From TMP-86 sp044226865 (GTDB lineage: Bacteria; Pseudomonadota; Gammaproteobacteria; Steroidobacterales; Steroidobacteraceae): a stretch of 64,000 nucleotides of DNA. Location of the stretch: contig JBGAGE010000011.1 of NCBI GenBank assembly GCA_044226865.1, forward strand, positions 133,688-197,687, read 5' to 3'. Each line of letters starts with the position of its first letter. The stretch's first letter is position 1. Below are positions 60,331 to 64,000 of the stretch, in pieces. The translations under genes and the position numbers were made by a program. The notes beneath the pieces were generated by a model that saw only the letters and a program-made list of their open reading frames with translations, was not told where the DNA came from and did no database searches.

Positions 60331-60696
60331 TTAGGCGGAGCGGGGTGGTCGCCACTGCCCCTCGGGAGCAGTGGCTAGTATCAGCGTCGCGACGGGCGGG
60401 CTGATCGTCAAATTGGATGGCGGGAGTACAGACATTCCAATAAAGGTGCGGTGGATCGCAGGAGCGTGACCGGTGCCTTGCAGACATGCCGAACGTGCGC
60501 AGCCGTGACCCTGCGGGTTGCAGGCCTTCTGCAACTGATCGCAGCAGTGCGTACCTGCATGCGTGGACGCACTCGCCATCGCAGTCGTCTCGCATTTAGG
60601 GGAAGGAGGGCTATCGGCCATGCCCTGCAAAGGCGCCCCGATCATCGCTAAGGCGAGGATGAGCAGCCGTAACGCCCGACGAGATCGTGATGTCAT
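60331..60696 (-). CDS. small Cys/His periplasmic protein, CzcI/DUF2946-like
   Basis: About 121 residues from the ATG at 60696. A signal sequence (LRLLILALAMIGAPLQGMA) is followed by a Cys-rich section (KCETTA, THCCDQLQKACNPQGHGCARSAC) and a C-terminus ending PEGQWRPPRSA; a terminal RPPR is common in small proteins that precede RND metal-efflux operons. Six or so cysteines suggest metal binding. It stands first in the set 2 operon, 90 bases before the TolC gene. Confidence 0.65.
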   Translation of the reverse strand: MTSRSRRALRLLILALAMIGAPLQGMADSPPSPKCETTAMASASTHAGTHCCDQLQKACNPQGHGCARSACLQGTGHAPAIHRTFIGMSVLPPSNLTISPPVATLILATAPEGQWRPPRSA

Positions 60697-60759
60697 GAGG
60701 GAATACACCTCACTATTCTAGGACAAGATGCTCGGTTGGAGAAATCCACTGCCAGAAAC

Positions 60760-61530
60760 CGTGCATAGAGCTCAGTTTTTGCAATGACCCCGACCGGTAA
60801 GAGGCGTTTCCCGGTTTCCAGCGCCACAGAAGTTGTGGGTTCATAAGCGTAGACGGCGCAGGCGCGTCGGATGTTACTCGTCGTGGCGCGACTCAAATCG
60901 CGGGCCCGCGCGATTCCCGCAAAGTCGCCCTTGACCAAGGTCACCCCGGCGCTGTGCATCGCAACGCCCGTACCGGTTCCCATTACGATACCGACATCCG
61001 CGTCGGCCAATTCGGGCGCGTCATTGACGCCTTCGCCGGCCTTGGCCACCACCCATCCTTCATTGTGCAATCGCCGAACGACAGAGTACTTCTGGTCGGA
61101 CAAAACTTCCGTCCCGATCTCGGTAAGGGTCAGTTTGCGCGCGACCGCTTCAGAGGTGATGCGATTGTCAGCGGTGAGCATGATAATCCGCGCCCCGTCG
61201 CTTTTTGGCGAGGTTGCCTCCGCATCGAGATCGGCCGCCGCCATGGCCGAATCTGCGAAGGACTGGCGATTGCCCCACGAGACCTTGTACCCCTTGCACA
61301 GTGCCGCGAATCCCCTTTCCGGTCAAAGACTCGAAATCCATCGGCGGTGCCAGCTTGATCTGGCGTTCCCGTGCGGCAGCGACAATGGCGGCGCCGAGCG
61401 GGTGTTCGCTGGCGAGTCCCAGGCCGGCGCCTACGCTCCGCTCACGTTGAATGGTCGTCGAGGTGGTGGTAGTCAAATAGCCGTTTCGTTCAAGACTCTT
61501 GCGTTCTTGCCCGTTAGAGTGCCGGCAACC
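60760..61530 (-). pseudogene. second copper P1B-ATPase, decayed C-terminal half
   Basis: Three pieces in different frames resemble CopA in order: GTLTGK near 61510-61523 (the D of DKTGTLT is lost), ASEHPLGAAIVAAARERQIKLAPPMDFESLTGKGIRG around 61290-61430, and DGARIIMLTADNRITSEAVARKLTL to GVTLVKGDFAGIARARDLSRATTSNIRRA from about 61200 down to 60860. The hinge GDGVNDAPAL reads GEGVNDAPEL. The TM7-8 region is scrambled. It resembles the copA at 32797 in the same regions but has several changes, so it is an older copy. Confidence 0.85.
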
Positions 61531-61699
61531 CACGGAACTGCGAGCGACGACGACAATGACCCATCTTTGTAAGTGCGATCTCTGCCGATGCATTTCCCGC
61601 GCCTCTGAGCCCGCCGATCAACGCATATTCGCCGCAAAGGGAGTGTCTATTGATGAAGAGCGGCGTCCTGGTCCACGGACGCAATCCGGCCGAAAATCG

Positions 61700-62173
61700 A
61701 TGAAAATTTGCCTCAACGCCGCGGAGCGATCTGAGCCCCCGATCGGCGCTCACCCGATCACTCCGCGACGAGGCTACACGCATCACGGAATCTATGCGGG
61801 TGAAGGCGCGGTGATCCACTACTCAGGCCTGTCGCGATCTTTGCGTCGCGGCCCCATTTCTCAAGCTTCTCTCGAACAGTTCGCGCCCGGACAGGTGGTG
61901 CTGCTCGAATGTCGAAACCAACCATCGTTTGAGGCATCCGAAATCCTGACGCGGGCTCGCTCCCGGCTGGGCGAGAATCGATATCGGCTGCTGTCGAACA
62001 ACTGTGAACATTTCTCGGAGTGGTCCCGTTATGGCGTTAGCCGGAGCGCACAGGTGGACCGCTGGATTAGGCCGCTGTTGGTCTTGGTGCGCAGCCTGAC
62101 CGAAGCACTCCGAGGGGCATGGTCCAGATTCACCTCGAGTGCGGATCAGGAGGGGGTGGTCACTTGGCAGTAA
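61700..62173 (+). CDS. LRAT-domain (NlpC/P60-like acyltransferase fold) protein
   Basis: 157 residues from the ATG at 61700 (an earlier ATG at 61556 is also in frame). The domain has PIGAHPITPRRGYTHHGIYAGEGAVIHYSG with the catalytic histidine and, later, LLSNNCEHFSEWSRYG with the catalytic cysteine, the NCEHF signature of LRAT/H-rev107 proteins. Such bacterial proteins are little studied. The C-terminus (VDRWIRPLLVLVRSLTEAL) is amphipathic. It lies 14 bases before a small membrane protein gene. Confidence 0.82.
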   Translation: MKICLNAAERSEPPIGAHPITPRRGYTHHGIYAGEGAVIHYSGLSRSLRRGPISQASLEQFAPGQVVLLECRNQPSFEASEILTRARSRLGENRYRLLSNNCEHFSEWSRYGVSRSAQVDRWIRPLLVLVRSLTEALRGAWSRFTSSADQEGVVTWQ

Positions 62174-62187
62174 TAGGGGAGGAACCA

Positions 62188-62610
62188 ATGCCGTATCTAA
62201 TTGGAATTGCGCTGGCGCTGGGGGTTTCCCTGTTCGCACATCGAACTCAATTCGATCGCGACAGGGTGTTCTATCCGACGGTGATGATCATCATCGCCTC
62301 ATACTACGTTTTGTTTGCCGCAATGGGCGGCGCCGATCAAGCCGTGCTGTCGGAAGCTATCGTGATGGCGGCTTTCGGCGCAGCTTCGGTCATGGGATTT
62401 CGGCGAAGTCAGTGGATCGTCGTCATCGCACTGGCGTGCCATGGAGTATTTGACGCCCTACATCACAACGTGATCGACAACCCGGCCGTGCCCACTTGGT
62501 GGCCGGCATTTTGTCTCGCGTACGATCTCGTTGCCGCGGCGTGCCTCGCCACGATCATCATTCGCCGACCAACTGATGGATTGGCGAGTGCCACGGGTGC
62601 CCGGCCCTGA
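62188..62610 (+). CDS. small integral-membrane protein
   Basis: 140 residues, ATG at 62188 behind GGGGAGG. Four to five hydrophobic helices (PYLIGIALALGVSLFA, FYPTVMIIIASYYVLFAAMG, IVVIALACHGVFDALHH, FCLAYDLVAAACLATIII) contain a conserved-looking polar HGVFDALHHNVIDNP. I do not recognise the family with confidence. Linked to the LRAT gene by a 14-base gap. Confidence 0.7.
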   Translation: MPYLIGIALALGVSLFAHRTQFDRDRVFYPTVMIIIASYYVLFAAMGGADQAVLSEAIVMAAFGAASVMGFRRSQWIVVIALACHGVFDALHHNVIDNPAVPTWWPAFCLAYDLVAAACLATIIIRRPTDGLASATGARP

Positions 62611-62825
62611 CCATCGATGAAACCGTCACCGCGCACTGTCTTAGGGCGGCAAGACTACCGGGTGACTTCCGTGGCGATTCATGGTGGCGCATCAGCAATC
62701 TGCCCAGCATTTTTCGGGTAAGTACGTAGTGAGCGAAACAATCATTAGTCGTATTCTGAAACAAGAAGGCGCCTAATCTTGTCTTCGCACGCCGTTCGAC
62801 CGCAAAGCACCTAGGAGAGATTCTT

Positions 62826-63233
62826 ATGATGCAATTAAAGAGATACATGGCGCAGTCGGCCGCGAGCGTCGTCATTGCAATGGCTGCTGTTGGCGTCGCT
62901 GGCGCAACGGATTCGCCGAAGCCGGCTGCAGATGCTTCAGCCTCGGGAGCGTCGCCGGCTGCCGCCGCTTCGCCCGCCGATACGCACCTCATGATGGATC
63001 ACTCAAAGGGTGATCCCAAGAGCATGAGCCAGATGAAGGACAAGACAATTCCGATTCACAATCCTTGCATGGATCAGCCGAACCCGGAAAAGGCGGAGCC
63101 TCCGGTCGATCTTATGATGATGGATCATTCCAAAGGCGATCCCAAGAGCATGAGCAAGATGAAGGATCCAACGGTTCCTATTCATCACGGCGGCTCCGCG
63201 GATAAGCCCGCGGAGGAAAGCGCGCCGAAGTGA
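62826..63233 (+). CDS. secreted Met/His-rich repeat protein, right copy (two repeats)
   Basis: 135 residues. A signal peptide (about residues 1-27, AASVVIAMAAVGVAGA) and an Ala/Ser/Pro linker precede two repeats at about residues 54-79 and 96-121: LMMDHSKGDPKSMSQMKDK..IPIH and MMMDHSKGDPKSMSKMKDP..VPIHH. The C-terminus DKPAEESAPK matches the left copy. Preceded by AGGAGAG. It is a paralogue of 32216-32734, on the same strand, at the opposite end of the metal cargo. Metal binding is inferred. Confidence 0.72.
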   Translation: MMQLKRYMAQSAASVVIAMAAVGVAGATDSPKPAADASASGASPAAAASPADTHLMMDHSKGDPKSMSQMKDKTIPIHNPCMDQPNPEKAEPPVDLMMMDHSKGDPKSMSKMKDPTVPIHHGGSADKPAEESAPK

Positions 63234-63241
63234 TGGGCCAT

Positions 63242-63271
63242 TGTCCGTCACGCGTATGGGCGTGGCGGGCA
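63242..63271. terminator. hairpin after the right repeat-protein gene
   Basis: TGTCCGTCACGC (63242-63253) pairs with GCGTGGCGGGCA (63260-63271), including wobbles, around a six-base loop, eight bases after the TGA. Position and stem suggest a terminator; there is a short T-rich tail after it. Confidence 0.45.
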
Positions 63272-63455
63272 TTCTTCGTTTCACGGCCGTCAGGGCGCGT
63301 GAATGTTCACGATGCCAACGATACGCCCATGGCCGTCACGTTCCTGGATCGCGAGTCTAGCCTATCGAGCAATTCTGGGGGCACGGCTGAAGCATCGGCC
63401 AGCACGCCTTCCCAATTGCTTTTTTTGGATATCAGGGCTCTAAGTGCTTCATTCC

Positions 63456-63476
63456 AGCCCAGCACGACCTACCAAT
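63456..63476 (+). repeat. right attachment-site repeat
   Basis: Direct repeat of the tRNA-Lys 3' end (20529-20549), differing at one of 21 bases. The sequence upstream is not a tRNA, as expected for the distal junction. It bounds the accessory island on the right. Confidence 0.7.
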
Positions 63477-63501
63477 TAATCATGAACTTATGTGGATGAT
63501 T

Positions 63502-63539
63502 GTTCGAATCGTATTGGTTGGAATTACCAGAGAGTGGCC
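63502..63539 (+). repeat. second repeat beside the right junction
   Basis: A 38-base segment starting GTTCGAATCG that aligns to 20576-20613 at 31 of 38 positions. At both junctions it lies 25 to 27 bases beyond the end of the 21-base repeat, so the junctions share a wider architecture than the core alone. Confidence 0.55.
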
Positions 63540-63632
63540 AAGCTGGCGACATTAGGTCCAAAATGCGGGCTCATGCTCGCAGCTTCCCATTAGTGGAGTT
63601 GACCCGCTTTCGTAGACACCCCACTGTTAGTA

Positions 63633-63959
63633 ATGGAGGTGTTGGAGATGGCGGCCAAAACGATCCGGTATACGCCGGAGTTTAAGCGGCAGATGGTGGA
63701 GCTGTTCCACTCGGGTAGGACTGCAAGGTCCTTATCGAAGGAGTACGGACCGACGCCCTGGACGATTGCGCTGTGGGTCCGGCAGGACAAGCGCGATGCT
63801 GGCAAGGGCGATGGCGGATTGACCAGTTCAGAGCGAGAGGAGCTGTCGAGGCTGCGGCGGGAGGTCCGCAAGCTCAAGGAGGAGCGGGAGATCCTGTCAA
63901 AAGCCGCGGCCTGGTTCGCAACGGAGAGCGGGACCTCGAAGCGCTCTTCGGGTTCGTGA
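63633..63959 (+). CDS. IS3-family OrfA (copy 2)
   Basis: 108 residues, differing from copy 1 at only one position that I see (ELSRLRRE in place of ELLRLRRE). The helix-turn-helix and leucine zipper are intact. It begins the element that sits just outside the right attachment repeat. Confidence 0.9.
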   Translation: MEVLEMAAKTIRYTPEFKRQMVELFHSGRTARSLSKEYGPTPWTIALWVRQDKRDAGKGDGGLTSSEREELSRLRREVRKLKEEREILSKAAAWFATESGTSKRSSGS

Positions 63960-64000
63960 AGGTGAACCAGGCCACCCATCCGGTGGGGATGATGTGCCGG
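63956..64000 (+). CDS. IS3-family OrfB (copy 2), 5' end only
   Basis: The first 15 codons (VKVNQATHPVGMMCR) of the transposase that follows OrfA in the -1 frame. The rest is beyond the window. Identical over this stretch to copy 1. Confidence 0.85.
   Translation, partial: MKVNQATHPVGMMCR

Larger units (their letters stand above)
63594..64000 (+). mobile_element. IS3-family insertion sequence, copy 2 (cut by window end)
   Basis: Starts TGGAGTTGACCCGC exactly like the element at 25615 and follows it closely, with scattered base differences (for example around 63800 and 63845), so the two are separate copies rather than a recent duplication. The right end and target duplication are outside the window. 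Confidence 0.9.

Overview
The window is a piece of a high-GC gammaproteobacterial chromosome. The left third has the gene order seen in Xanthomonadales, Steroidobacteraceae and relatives: sucA-sucB-lpd, then relA divergent from ruvCAB, then ybgC-tolQRAB-pal-cpoB, then queE-queC. I cannot name the genus from sequence alone.

Region 1 (1-20471) is ordinary core genome, compactly packed. Many genes overlap by 1-4 bases, which suggests long co-translated operons: a SUMF1/TPR pair, the 2-oxoglutarate dehydrogenase complex, (p)ppGpp synthetase, Holliday-junction processing, the Tol-Pal envelope machine and queuosine precursor synthesis.

Region 2 (20472-63593) is an accessory island that begins exactly at the 3' end of a tRNA-Lys(TTT) gene. 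The last bases of that tRNA reappear at 63456-63476 (20 of 21 identical), about 43 kb away, so I read the two as attachment-site repeats. No integrase is visible between them. The left end of the island is wreckage: a Panacea-type antitoxin with a short partner gene, an IS3 remnant, a complete IS21-family element, and a decayed IncP/ICE-type conjugation (trb) cluster. In that cluster trbL is truncated, trbF and trbI are each split by an IS3-family element flanked by 3-bp target duplications, and only trbG is whole.

From 32 kb to 63 kb the cargo is almost entirely for copper and other transition metals. It holds a CopA-type P1B ATPase with a mer-like divergent operator and a MerR regulator; a cnrYXH-like sigma/sensor/anti-sigma trio; a TolC-like lipoprotein, multicopper oxidase, CopC and CopD; an orphan bufferin-type (DUF2282) peptide and a porin; and two complete CusCBA-type RND efflux sets, one also carrying a P2-type ATPase and a YHS protein. 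Fragments of a second copper ATPase and of a ZIP transporter remain as pseudogenes.

The most unusual items are two paralogous small secreted proteins, one at each end of the metal cargo (32216-32734 and 62826-63233). They are built from 26-residue repeats rich in Met, His and Asp around the core MMDHS-x-GDPKSM, and I do not recognise them as a described family. Together the cargo would oxidise and bind periplasmic copper (MCO, CopC, bufferin, repeat proteins, YHS proteins), export cytosolic copper (P1B ATPase) and expel metal across the outer membrane (two RND systems). A fresh copy of the IS3-family element starts just outside the right repeat and runs off the window.
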